Made by a program: the position numbers and the translations under genes
NCBI RefSeq assembly: GCF_018873765.1
Contig: NC_057925.1
Span: forward strand, 47,461,010-47,525,009
Direction of reading: 5' to 3'
DNA from: Telopea speciosissima
Taxonomy: Eukaryota > Streptophyta > Magnoliopsida > Proteales > Proteaceae
DNA: 64,000 nt
The notes under the pieces: generated by a model
What the model was told of the DNA's origin: nothing
Database searches by the model: none
The model's input: only the letters and a program-made list of their open reading frames with translations
Part shown: one piece after another, positions 34,776 through 45,306 of the stretch
Position numbering within the stretch: the first letter of the stretch is position 1
Layout: each line of letters starts with the position of its first letter

Positions 34776-35763
34776 CCAGAGATAAGGCCTCACTCTAGCT
34801 TACAATACTTAGTGGTCTATTGACCGGCCAATTATCATGCAATCAGTAGTAGATTATGAGAAACAGCTCCTTGCTGATATATCCCAAGTCAGAGATTGAA
34901 CCAATCAGAGGATGAAACAAACAAAGGTTTATATCAAGGATTTTAAACTTGGAATTGGGTCGAATCAGATCAGAATTGGTTGGAATCAGTCCCAAAACCC
35001 TAGAATCGGCCCCTTAGATATGAAACCCAATAATCCGGTTCTAACCCTGATTCAGCTAGAAAGGATAGGATCAGATCTCCCTGTTCTGTTGCCTTTCTTA
35101 TTAATGAATTATGATTTGTTTTATTCAAAGCTTCTTGGATTTCATAGTGATTGTGAGGTTGCTCCATTGTGGAAGGTCCACAAAGACCATTATGGGCTCA
35201 CTGGCCACGAAAGAAAAATGGACATCATGATGGCTGAAAACTCCTTCAGAAATTGACAGGTGGAAGCACTCCTTAACTACTCTTAGCTACTGCTAAACAA
35301 AGATGTGGCTTTATTGGTAAATTTTGGAGGTTAACATTCACAATACTGGAAGCATTTCCAAGAACCACTTTTTAATTTGGCCTCCATTTGATTCATTCTA
35401 TCCACTTACATAGATTTCATAAGCTGTAGAGTCAATTACAGGCTCTTTTGTAACAATTGAATGATCCAAGAACATAACCAGCTCCCTCCCCCTCCCCCCC
35501 CCCCCCCCAACTTTTTTTTTTTTTTTGATGAAACATAAACAGCCCTAAATTGTCTTTTTGATTCACTGCCATACAAAATCATAATGAAAGAAAAGCCTAC
35601 TTCATTATTCAGCTTACAAGTTACAGTAATGTTCCACATTCCCCTCTCTCAATTTATAAAGCAAAGTGCTTTAAAACATAGATGGGCAGAGTGCCATCGA
35701 GTTATCAAACTGTCAGTTCAGAACTAAACTCAATCCCCTATATGCCAATGTATTGGGATAAAT
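34776..35763. other. Intergenic, partly duplicated DNA
   Basis: 34780-34930 repeats words of 31660-31790 (ATCATGCA..CAGTAG, ACAAAGGTTTATAT). 34930-35090 holds a GAATCGG-type degenerate repeat. 35491-35527 is a C run followed by a T run. 35580-35763 is the left half of a block whose uninterrupted copy lies at 63430-63560. No gene. Confidence 0.45.
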
Positions 35764-36051
35764 AGTTAGATTTTAGGTTTAGTTAGAAGAGAAGAACAAG
35801 GTGAGAGAGAGGAGAAGAGATGAGAGGAAGAAGGAGACCAAGAGAGAGTGTTACGGTTGAACCTCTTGTGTGTTAGAGAGACTTCTCCACACTCTATATT
35901 ACTTGAATAGAACTAAAGAGTTATTACATCCACCTCCCTAGGGAGGTACAAGGTAAAAAGGACAAACAAGATAAAAATACAAAACAAGGCAACTAGTTCA
36001 CAGCCTAGTTCCCAAACTACCCCTGTTACATAGTTACTAACGACTCTAACA
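35764..36051 (-). repeat. Copia-1 3' LTR (288 bp)
   Basis: On the minus strand it starts TGTTAGAGTCG and ends CTAAAATCTAACT. It is adjacent to the purine tract and bounded on the other side by target duplication TAAAT. Confidence 0.93.
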
Positions 36052-36060
36052 CTCCCCCTC
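36052..36060 (-). other. Copia-1 polypurine tract
   Basis: GAGGGGGAG on the minus strand, directly upstream of the 3' LTR. It serves as the primer site for plus-strand DNA synthesis in LTR retrotransposons. Confidence 0.85.
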
Positions 36061-39000
36061 AAGTTGGAGAATATATATCATGCATTCCCAACTTGTTTAG
36101 AAGAGAATTAAACTGAGGAGAAGTAATGGCCTTGGTACGGATGTCTGCCAACTGATCACCAGTCTTCACAAAAGGAGTACAAATGCAGCCAGAGTGTATC
36201 TTCTCCTTGATGAAGTGCCTATCAACCTCAATATGCTTAGTCCTATCATGTTGAACAGGGTTGTAGGCAATACTGATGGCAGCCTTGTTGTCACAATAGA
36301 GTCTCATAGGGCCTCCAGTGTCAAATCCTAATTCCTGAACAAGTCTTTTCAACCATATGAGTTCACACATTCCATGCGCCATAGCTCTAAATTATGCCTC
36401 TGCACTGGATCTGACTACAACATGCTGTTTTTTGCTCCTCCATGTAACCAAATTACCTCCCACAAAGGTACAATAGCCAGAGGTAGATCTCCTGTCTATA
36501 ATAGAGCCAACCCAATCTGCATCAGTGAATCTTTCCACTCTCAAATGATTGTGTCTAGCATACAACAGTCCTTTCCCTGGAGAAGATTTCAAATACCTAA
36601 GAATGCGATATACGACATCCAAGTGGCCACTTTTGGGAGCATGCATAAATTGGCTCATCACTCCTACTGCATATGAAATATCTGGGAGTGTCACAGCAAA
36701 ATAGATAAGCTTCCCAACAAGTCTTTGGTACTTTCCAGCAACAACCAGAGAAGGACCACAATCTTCCCCTAGTTTGTGATTTTGCTCAATAGGAGAATTT
36801 GCTAGTTTGCAACCCAACATCCCTGTCTCTATCAACAAATCAAGAACAAACTTCCGTTGACATATGTTGATTCCTTTCTTAGTCCTTGATACTTCAATTC
36901 CTAGGAAGTACTTCAAGGGACCCAAATCTTTGATCCCAAACTGTTGTGCCAAGTAGCTTTTCAGTGTACCAATCTCAGCTATATCATCTCCTGTGACCAC
37001 AATATCATCCACATAGACAATGAGAGCAGTGATGGTACCATCGCCCCGCTTGGTAAAGAGTGTGTGATCAGCTTGGCTTTGAGAATATCCATTCTTTAGG
37101 ATGGCTTGTCGGAAGCGTTCAAACCATGCCTTAGGTGACTGTTTGAGACCATATAATGCCTTCTTGAGGAGACACACTTTCCCTTCAGCTGAAGGCATTT
37201 TGAAGCTTGGTGGGGGCTGCATGTACACTTCCTCTTCCAAGTCACCATGGAGAAAGGCATTCTTCACATCTAACTGATATAATGGCCAATCTTTATTGGC
37301 AGCCAGTGATAAAAGAACTCTTATAGAGTTATGCTTAGCTACAGGGGCAAACATCTCCTGATAGTCAATCCCATAGACTTGACTGTACCCCTTGGCAACC
37401 AACCTTGCCTTGTATCTCTCCATAGTACCATCAGACTTATACTTGATTGTATAGACCCATCTGCATCCAACTAGGACACGTGCCTTAGGTAGATCCACCA
37501 ACTGCCAAGTATCATTTTTCTCAAGAGCCATCATCTCCTCAGACATAGCTTGTCTCCACTTTCGGTCAAGCATAGCATCACTGACATTCCTGGAAATAGA
37601 GGCTGTAGAGAGAGCAGTGGTAAAGGCAATACTTGTAGGAGAAAGAGCATCATAGAAAACAAACTGAGTTATAGGATTAGTACAAGCTCTTTTCCCTTTT
37701 CTAACAGCAATAGGAAGATCTAAATCACATAGAGAAGAAGGGATGTCACCTGACTGAGAAGGATGAGTCTCAGGGTGTGGATCTAGATCCAAAGAGGACT
37801 CTTGGTAGGTCTTCTTTCTCTTATTATGCACGCCTTCACCTCTCTTGTAGGTAATATGGTAATCCTTCTCCTTATCAGTACTACTATCAACTACTAAATC
37901 TGTATTCACATTCACATCTACAGCCCTGTGCTTTCCAATGTCAAGTGTAAAGGGAGATATGGGTAGAGGATAAAGGAAATCAGCAGCCTGTTCACTTCCA
38001 CAATTCTCCCCCTGAAGAGGATGCTGAGAGGGGGCAAAGAAAGGGACAGATTCAAGGAAGGTGACATCCTTAGAAATAAAACATCGACGAGAAGAATGAT
38101 GATAACATTTGTAACCCTTGGAAGTAGAGGAGTATCCAAGGAAGAGACACTTGAGAGCCTTGGGATCAAGTTTAGTACGGGCAGATTTGTTTACATGTAC
38201 ATAACAAACACACCCAAAGATTTTAGGAGGAAGAGAGAAAGCAGAAGCCTTGGGGGATAAGATGTCCAAGGGAGATTTGAAATCAAGAAGTTTGGTAGGC
38301 ATGCGATTGATGAGGAAAGAGGCAGTGAGAAGAGCAGCGGACCAAAAAGTCTTGGGGATATGCATGCCAAACAAGAGACTACGGGTGACCTCCAATAAAT
38401 GGTGGTTCTTCCTCTCAGCAACCTCATTTTGTTGGGGGGTGTCAACACACGCTAGCTGATGGAGAATGCCATCAGCAGTAAAGAAGGTTTGGAGACCACC
38501 AAACATGTATTCCCCCCCTTTGTCGGATCGAACAACTTTGATCCGAGTGTCAAACTAAGTTAGAATCATCTGATAAAAAGCTTTAAATGCATCACAAATA
38601 TCACTTTTATGCTTCATAAGAACAGTCCAAGTGGCACGAGAAAAATCATCAACAAAGGACACAAAGTAACGATAGCCAAATAAAGAGGTAGTGGGAGAAG
38701 GTCCCCAAACATCAGTGTGTACAATATGAATAGGAGCAGTGGTTCTATTACCATGATATGGATAAGAGGAATGACAATGTTTGGCAAACATACATGGTTC
38801 ACATTGAAAAACATGAGAAGAAGCGACAGAAGAAAATAAGTGAGGCAATTGTTTTCTCATTACAACAAAAGACAGATGGCCTAGACAGCGATGCCACAAC
38901 ATAATAGACTCCACAGAACTACTATCATCACGTCTACATACATAGGACCGAGCTGTGAGCAAAAAAGGCTAAAAAAAGTAAAGTCCTTGCTCCTCACGTC

Positions 39001-39778
39001 CACTACCAATAATCCTCTTCGTCACCAAATCCTGAAAAAGGCAATAAGAAGGAAAAAAGGTGACAGCAGTTTATAGATTTTGTCAAATGACTCACAGAGA
39101 GAAGATTAAGGGTAAGATTAGGTACATAAGAACAGATGTAAGAGAAATAGATGAGGTAATAGGGATACTACCCTTACCAGAAATGGAGGAAAGGGAGCCA
39201 TCGGCTACCCGAACCTTATCCTTACAGGAGCAAATGGTATAGGAATCATAATAATGGGACGTACCAGTCATGTGGTCGGTGGCACCAGAGTCAATAACCC
39301 AAGACTGGGCTGCAGTAGAGGCTGAGGTAGAGACCTGTAGAGCAGAGGATGAAGAAGAGCTAGCTGCTGTGGGTGTAGAAGGTATGCTCAACTGTGACAT
39401 GACCCTACGGAACATTGCATCAACCAAAGTAGAGTCATCCTGTGTAGCATCTGTTTCTGTCACAACAGAGTAGGCATCTCGAGCTCCCCCGCGACGACCA
39501 CTACGAGTCCCACCGCGTGTACCAGGAGGACGACCATGAAGAGTCCAACATCTATCCTTAGTGTGCCCAGATCTCCCATAATGGTCGCATTTAAATCTAT
39601 CTCTACCACCACCACTAGTACCACCTGTCTCCACTGCTCTGTCCTCCCCATAAGTAAGCCCCTGGCCTCTACCACCACTACGTGTGTCCCGGAATGAGGA
39701 GGAATTGAGAGCCGATCTCTCAAGGGATGATGCTGGAGCAGGTGCTATAGCTGCACGCTGAGTCTCCTCTCTCTGCAA
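36059..39778 (-). pseudogene. Copia-1 pol region: protease, integrase, reverse transcriptase, RNase H
   Basis: Minus strand, in order: zinc knuckle and protease block (39778-39092; active-site motif VIDSGATDHMTG), integrase N-terminal His-Cys region and core (38962-38555; LWHRCLGHLS, DVWGPSPTTS), then the rest of integrase, reverse transcriptase and RNase H (38506-36392, continuing 36382-36059). The reverse transcriptase has [24 protein letters not shown] and the YVDD box. The RNase H has LYCDNKAAISIA and the C-terminal DRHFIKEKI. Lesions: TAG at 38555-38557 in integrase, a SSAEA-TAA stop near 36392 where a Glu codon is expected, and disruption between protease and integrase. The zinc knuckle (39589-39548) has Tyr where the second Cys should be. 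The acidic residue before GGEY is retained but the next residue is Lys. Confidence 0.93.
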
Positions 39779-40426
39779 ATAGCTACAAACCTCATCAAGA
39801 GATGGAAGAGGAGACCTGCCGAAAATCTGGAGCCTGATGGGTTCATACTCTGGATTCAGCTAGCCCACCAAGAAGAGTGAAGACACGCTCCTTTTCAAGA
39901 GCACGATACACCTTGGCCTCATCCACTGGGTTGGTCAATTGGAGATCCCTGTAATGATCAGACTCCTCCAACAGGCTAATATAGGCATTGTAGTACTCAG
40001 AAATAGTCTTGTCGCCCTGCTTCATTGCATTAATTTTTTGATGAAGGTGATAAACTTTGGCGGAGTCACCCACCCTGTCAAATGTCTGGGCGACACTGTC
40101 CCAAATTGCCTTGGCAGTTTCCTTTCTCGCCCAATCTTGGGCTTCATGGAGAAGATAAGCCATGTCATGACTATGGAATTTTCGGTCTCCCATTTCTCAT
40201 AAGTAAGGGAACCAAGAGCTGGAGCAGTAATGGTGCCAGTAATATACCCCAGTTTCCCTTTGCTCCGAAGGAAAAGCTTCACTGAGTGGGACCAATCCAA
40301 ATAATTGGTGTTGTCTAATTTTACAATGGAGATCTGTGGGTGTGAGTTCTCAAAGACAAACTGTGGAGCAGCTGGAGTACGTTGTGATTCAGCCGTGCCA
40401 AGCCCAGAGACATCAGAATCAGGCAT
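39779..40426 (-). pseudogene. Copia-1 gag region (frameshifted)
   Basis: Likely start MPDSDVSGLG at 40426, followed by a capsid-like stretch (LDNTNYLDWSHSVKLFLRSK, GYITGTI). The frame is lost near 40130-40190 and resumes in another frame with ETAKAIWDSVAQTF, YHLHQKINAMKQGDKTISEY and GGLAESRV, then stop near 39860. The frame changes again before the SLDEV...QREET stretch that leads into the zinc-knuckle block. Gag normally forms the particle that packages the element's RNA; this copy cannot make it intact. Confidence 0.85.
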
Positions 40427-40499
40427 TTTGTGGGGATAAAAGAGGCACTTAACCATACAGAAGGAAGTCCAAACAAAGTGGGGAGTACACACTCAACCC

Positions 40500-41302
40500 A
40501 AATGAAGATTCCAATCTCAAGAGATAAATTCCAGCAGCAGAAAAAGCAAAGGAAAAACTGAACAGAACTTCACCCAATCATTTTTAAACAAAAACATCCA
40601 CTCATACAAGTTGTAAGACCTTTAACACGGTATGCATACATACTTTTAAGCCAAGAGAGGAGTCCACGATGCTTCAAATGCAAGAAAAAAAGACAATAGC
40701 AGTCACAGTCGATACCTGGGCAGGAACAAAGAGACCATGAAAAAGAGCAAAGCTCCACCAAGAGAGCCCTTCAGCTAGGAGATACACATGGGGGCTTGAA
40801 AAGCACACTTGTACGATTCTAACAAGCCATTCCAGCTCCAAACCCATGCCAAGAGAAGGAAATATAAGAGCTGCAACCCTGAGATGGCGAAAAAATCTGG
40901 GCAGAACAGAAGCTCACGAAACTGAGCTATGTTCAAAGGAACTCAGCAACCATCAAAGGAGGACCCAGGAGGCATGAAGAGGACTTAAAAACGATCTCAG
41001 TAAGCTGCTCCATGGTCCAAATACATGCTGAAATGCAGGTGAAACAAGGCCTGCAACAGAGGACTGGCGGAAGCCCTAGCAGGTCTTTGGTTGTCTTCAA
41101 AAACCAAACAAAACTTCAAGGCAGCTCAAATAACTTCATCCAACATTGAAACAGGTTGTGTAGAACCTTTCTCATACCATCCCAACAAAATCTTTTTACA
41201 TATGGTCCTTCTCCTTGGAATCTCTTGAGTTTTCGGATTCCAAAGAGAGGGGAAAAAAAATGAGAAGCAAAAAAGGGTAATACGACTCTCAAACCCTGTG
41301 GT
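40500..41302 (-). other. Copia-1 5' untranslated leader
   Basis: Between the primer binding site and the gag start. No domain is recognisable, and it contains only short unrelated frames. Such leaders carry packaging and regulatory signals, which I cannot identify here. Confidence 0.6.
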
Positions 41303-41315
41303 GGCTCTGATACCA
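41303..41315 (-). other. Copia-1 primer binding site (initiator tRNA-Met)
   Basis: On the minus strand the 13 bases read TGGTATCAGAGCC, complementary to the 3' end of plant initiator tRNA-Met. This is the standard minus-strand primer of Copia elements and lies immediately after the 5' LTR. Confidence 0.93.
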
Positions 41316-41603
41316 AATTAGATTTTAGATTTAATTAGAAGAGAAGAACAAGGTGAGAGAGAGGAGAAGAGATGAGAGGAAGAAGGAGACCAAGAGAGAG
41401 TCTTACGGTTGAACCTCTTGTGTGTTGGAGAGACTTCTCCACACTCTATATTACTTGAATAGAACTAAAGAGTTATTACATCCACCTCCCTAGAGAGGTA
41501 CAAGGTAAAAAGGACAAACAAGATAAAAATACAAAACAAGGCAACTAGTTCACAGCCTAGTTCCCAAACTACGCCTGTTACATAGTTACTAATAACTCTA
41601 ACA
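41316..41603 (-). repeat. Copia-1 5' LTR (288 bp)
   Basis: Same length as the 3' LTR and about 97% identical by hand count. On the minus strand it starts TGTTAGAGTTATT. Target duplication TAAAT follows at 41604-41608. Confidence 0.93.
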
Positions 41604-41608
41604 TAAAT

Positions 41609-42814
41609 ACCTTCAGCCTCCTAATCCAACTGATGAAAGTGTAGATGGCACAACCACTGCAGAAAATGTCTTGAGAGATGTTCATCAAGGTACACCTGAG
41701 ATTCCTTTGCCCCTGGAAAGGCGTACATATGAGATTTCTTGCTGGAAGATGAGTATGCACCCTTCTTGGGTTGTTTTAAGGCTTACCAAAATGAAAAGAA
41801 GCCTTCCCGTAGATCATTGGGCAGCAGATGTGTAAAGGGAGAAGAAGATTATGTGCCAGTGCTGGCTGCTGCTGCTGCTTTTTTTTCAGCCCTTTGTTAA
41901 TAAAAGAGAAGGCCCCAAAGGTTAGGCAACTCTGAAGAAGAGCCTATGGTGCACCCATATAAAAAACACTTAAAAACATCTGACATCATAAGGCTTCAGC
42001 TAAGTGCATATAAAGAAGGATGCAAACTCACAAAGCAAGCAAGGAAGATATGCCACAACAAGGCTGATAAGTTCCGTGTACAAACAAATAACTTAATGGA
42101 CTGAATTTGCAACTTGCAAATACCTGGAAAACTTAAAGCAAGGTTTGTGGAACATCCAGCTACACCTGCATTTATGAATAATCGGAACAATGAGAATTAA
42201 TTAGAGTGGAGAAAGCTGTGGATTTAGTCTAACAATTCCATGTCTGCAACCCCTTGACACATTTTTTCCATGCAGCCTCTTCAAGAAACAGACAACCAGA
42301 CTATGGACTCCAGATAATACTGCAAATGTCTGGTGGGTGTAACAGAAGATAAGTATTCTTAACTCGAAAGTTCAGAGTTGGCAAAGTAACAGAAAAACCC
42401 AAAAAAAACCATTCAGGAATTAAAACTTAAGAATAGTTGTCACTCCACTACCTTGGCAGAAGATCATGCCTCCACAAAAGATCCTTTAAACCTTTCTTTT
42501 TTTATTAATCCTGAACCTAAAATATATGCCCTAAAACACATTTGTGAGTGAACTAAAATATAAACCATAAGAAAAAGAAGACAAACAAGATGGTGGTTTG
42601 TGGATGCTACTCTTACCTAAAATATCAATCACAACAGAGAGATCATACTTAATTCCCTAAAATGGATGCTACTATGAAATATTTATTCACAAAGGATACT
42701 TCACCATGTATCCATCAAAATAGGGGGGTGGGGTGGGGGAAGGATACTTCACAATTCCCAAACAGCCTACTTAAAAAATTATACCTGTATCTTTTTTTTA
42801 AAAATTTATAAAAG
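41609..42814. other. Intergenic, right half of the Copia-1 target block
   Basis: 41609-41990 is homologous to 63565-63920 (CCAACTGATGAAAGT, AGATGTTCATCAAGGTACACC, GTGCCAGTGCTGGCTGCTGC, AGAGAAGGCCCCAAA). The rest shows no gene. Confidence 0.6.
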
Positions 42815-42990
42815 GGCAAGAGATTGCTGTATGGTTGTGTGGAACCTGCACCAGCGTAGTGACCAATGAGAGCATATGCAGGGGCATCAATATAAATGCA
42901 ATTTTTTATTTCATGGGGGTAGGCAGGTACTTCCATGCGCTCCCGTGTCTGGGCGGAGGAGCCACGCAACCAGGTAACATTCTTTTTCCC
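42815..42990. mobile_element. 176-bp MITE with 9-bp TSD, Mutator-like
   Basis: The right end (ACATTCTTTTTCCC) is the reverse complement of the GGGAAAAAG-type end shared by the other MITEs. Flanking 9-mers TTATAAAAG (42806-42814) and TTATAAAAA (42991-42999) match at 8 of 9. The internal hairpin is weak, so this may be an older member. Confidence 0.55.
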
Positions 42991-43433
42991 TTATAAAAAG
43001 TATGCATAAAACAACAATTTCTATGTGATTAGCAGAAACAAAATATGCTTACATGAATTGAATGCTATAGATACCCCATCGAGGGGGCAATATGGAGGTC
43101 AGCGCATCTAACACCTTCATATGACACAGAGGCTATCATATACCTCCAACACTTGGTTGTAACATTTACTAAAGCATAGGTATTGAATCAAAGGTGCTCA
43201 TCTATCGTCTGAACACATACAACGTTGTGGTGGCATGAACAGAGACAGAGCAGCGATCACAAACTCTTAATCAGAATTTGAAAAACAACTTTGACATGGA
43301 TGTGGCACGATAATGAACTCAACATGCCTTGAAGAATCAGTGATTAATTAAAAATTACTAGGCCAACGGTTTCCTACACAGCTTTGAGCATCACTAAGCA
43401 CTAGACAGAGTATGCGCACTATTGCCTCATCTT
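42991..43433. other. Intergenic
   Basis: No gene or clear repeat seen. Confidence 0.4.
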
Positions 43434-43442
43434 CTGTGTGTA

Positions 43443-43483
<41 letters not shown>

Positions 43484-43484
43484 C
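43434..43484. repeat. Compound (TG)n(GA)n microsatellite
   Basis: About twelve TG units followed directly by about ten GA units, 43440-43482. Likely length-polymorphic. Confidence 0.95.
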
Positions 43485-43554
43485 TGTAATTTCCATACAA
43501 ATAGTAGAAACACGCAAAGGTCGGTTGATTAATAGGATGGACTTTAAGTATGTG

Positions 43555-43720
43555 CAGCACCCCAATTTCCACACATGATAGTTAGAATTGGAGGGGAGCC
43601 CTGTTATTTTGGGGCCAAAACTTCGGGAATGAACCTGGGATGGCCAAATCCAATCAACAGAAAATTGCTAGCAATGAGAATACCACTATATTCTACAGTC
43701 CCAGGTTCATTCATGATCTT
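43555..43720 (-). pseudogene. Detached TNL C-terminal tail remnant downstream of TNL-B
   Basis: On the minus strand this stretch is clearly homologous to the end of TNL-A (33860-34010): CCAGGTTCATTCCCGAAG and GGGCTCCCCTCCAATTC words, encoding a NPRFIPEVL-like segment. It lies about 480 bases beyond the TNL-B stop, so it is either a further 3' exon of the ancestral gene or untranslated sequence that TNL-A reads through. Confidence 0.5.
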
Positions 43721-45306
43721 ATTGCTTCAGTTTGCTCTTTACTCTCCATTAAATAGTCTAGGGCTTAGGCTTAGCTAGGTAGGTGATTAGGCCCCCGACC
43801 AGTACTGGTCTTACCTTAACCCGGCCCAACTGCAAACTTTGGTCCTAAGTCCTAACCATGAAAAGCTATTAAGTTTTCAGAGGGAAGAAACAAAAAAAAT
43901 CCAATTGCATTAGAAGTCAAAATTTCCCCCACCTCCTTTCATATTGGGATAATAAGGAGGTCTCCTGGAAGCATCAGCAACAAAAGAGAATGAGATCTTC
44001 CCACCATTGGCTTTGCTGAGTTGAGTTGAGTTGCAGAGATATATTCTTTGGCTTTTGCATTGCATCAGAATTGGTAACTACTATATTTCAACCCCTCCCC
44101 CAAAAAAAAAAAAAAAAAAAAACAATAAAAAAGAAGGGAAAAATCTACTGTTGAATGTCAGGAGAAGGACTTGATGCCTCATCATTGTTGTAATATAGAC
44201 TAGCTCCATTGTTCTGCCTTAGCATCTCTTCCTCTTCCCCTACTTCTTAAGAAATAGAGTCTAATCCATCCTAAACAACTCAAGATATCTGCTGTTGCTT
44301 TATTCTTTTCCTCTTCTTCTTCTTCCATATTGTAAAAGGGTGATGTTTTACCCTTTACCTTTTCCTCCAATGTCACTACTAAACTCGATGCCTTATCGTC
44401 CTCATCATCAAGACTGGGTCCCTTGTAGTTACTAGCCCTCATCAATACTCCCTCTTCCCCCTCCTCTTCTTTAGGAACAGAATTTGATCCTTCATCCTCT
44501 GCTCGAGAACATGTTAAGCTCAGGCTAAGAGAAGGTACTCTACCATAATCATCAACATATGACCAATCGAAGAAATCTGCTACCGTCATGGCAATCAAAT
44601 CATTAGGCTTTTGCTGGTTAGGTTCCGTGTTTTCGAACAAGTTCTCCTCCAATTTAACAAGAGAATAGTATCTCAATGGATTATAATTCCGAAAAGGCGA
44701 GATATATAACTCAAATTCACATATATATAAATTTTCAATAGCATCTTTTCCTTGCAATGGAATCCCAAACCAGTCAAAGCCTTTGAAACAGTGAATGATG
44801 ATTATATGTCGATGAGTAGTAATCTCAACGTCCTCAATTCTCAACGTATGAAGACACCTGGCTGTTTTATCTTTTTTGCGGATAGAAGCAGAAATATCAA
44901 AATTGAAGGTTAGTACCAGATCATCCATGAAGTCGGAGGGAAATTCCAGAACAATGCACAGAATCAACCCCTTATAATCGATCCCATAATTAGTAGTTAG
45001 CAGTCAAGGAATAGGTATTTCCCTGTGACCTGTAGGGTAAAAGTGCTCCCTGCAAATCAGAGGAAAGGAAAGCAAAGGATCCATTGATCATCAAAGTTTT
45101 AAACTAATTGGCAGTTTCTAATAGTTCCGATAACAGTAGAAGAAAAACAAGACAATGAAAAGACCTGTCCATGTATCTTCCTTGGAGAATGTGTCAGATT
45201 ATGGCATCCTCGCGCATTCAATTCTTTCAAGGATTCTGTTCCCTCAAGTCCTCGAATCTCCTCCAGCTTTTCACAACCCGTAAGCTTTAGTGCTGTCAAA
45301 TTTTTT

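Larger units (their letters stand above)
35764..41603 (-). mobile_element. Complete Ty1/Copia LTR retrotransposon (Copia-1), coding capacity mutated
   Basis: The element spans 5,840 bp and is oriented on the minus strand. Two 288-bp LTRs (35764-36051 and 41316-41603) are flanked by a perfect 5-bp target duplication TAAAT (35759-35763 and 41604-41608). A primer binding site complementary to initiator tRNA-Met (41303-41315) and a purine tract (36052-36060) lie at the expected inner edges. Order of domains is gag, zinc knuckle, protease, integrase, reverse transcriptase, RNase H, which is Copia order. By hand the LTRs differ at about 9 of 288 positions, so the insertion is fairly recent. Several frameshifts and stops make it non-autonomous. 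The LTR ends on the minus strand are TG...CT, with the last base non-canonical. Confidence 0.95.

Noticed and set aside
36374-36676. Plus-strand 100-codon frame and other plus-strand frames over the Copia elements.
   Set aside because: Antisense shadows of the minus-strand reverse transcriptase/RNase H coding region.
43348-43572. Minus-strand frame with a run of alternating His-Thr.
   Set aside because: The amino acid run is the translation of the (TG)n(GA)n microsatellite.
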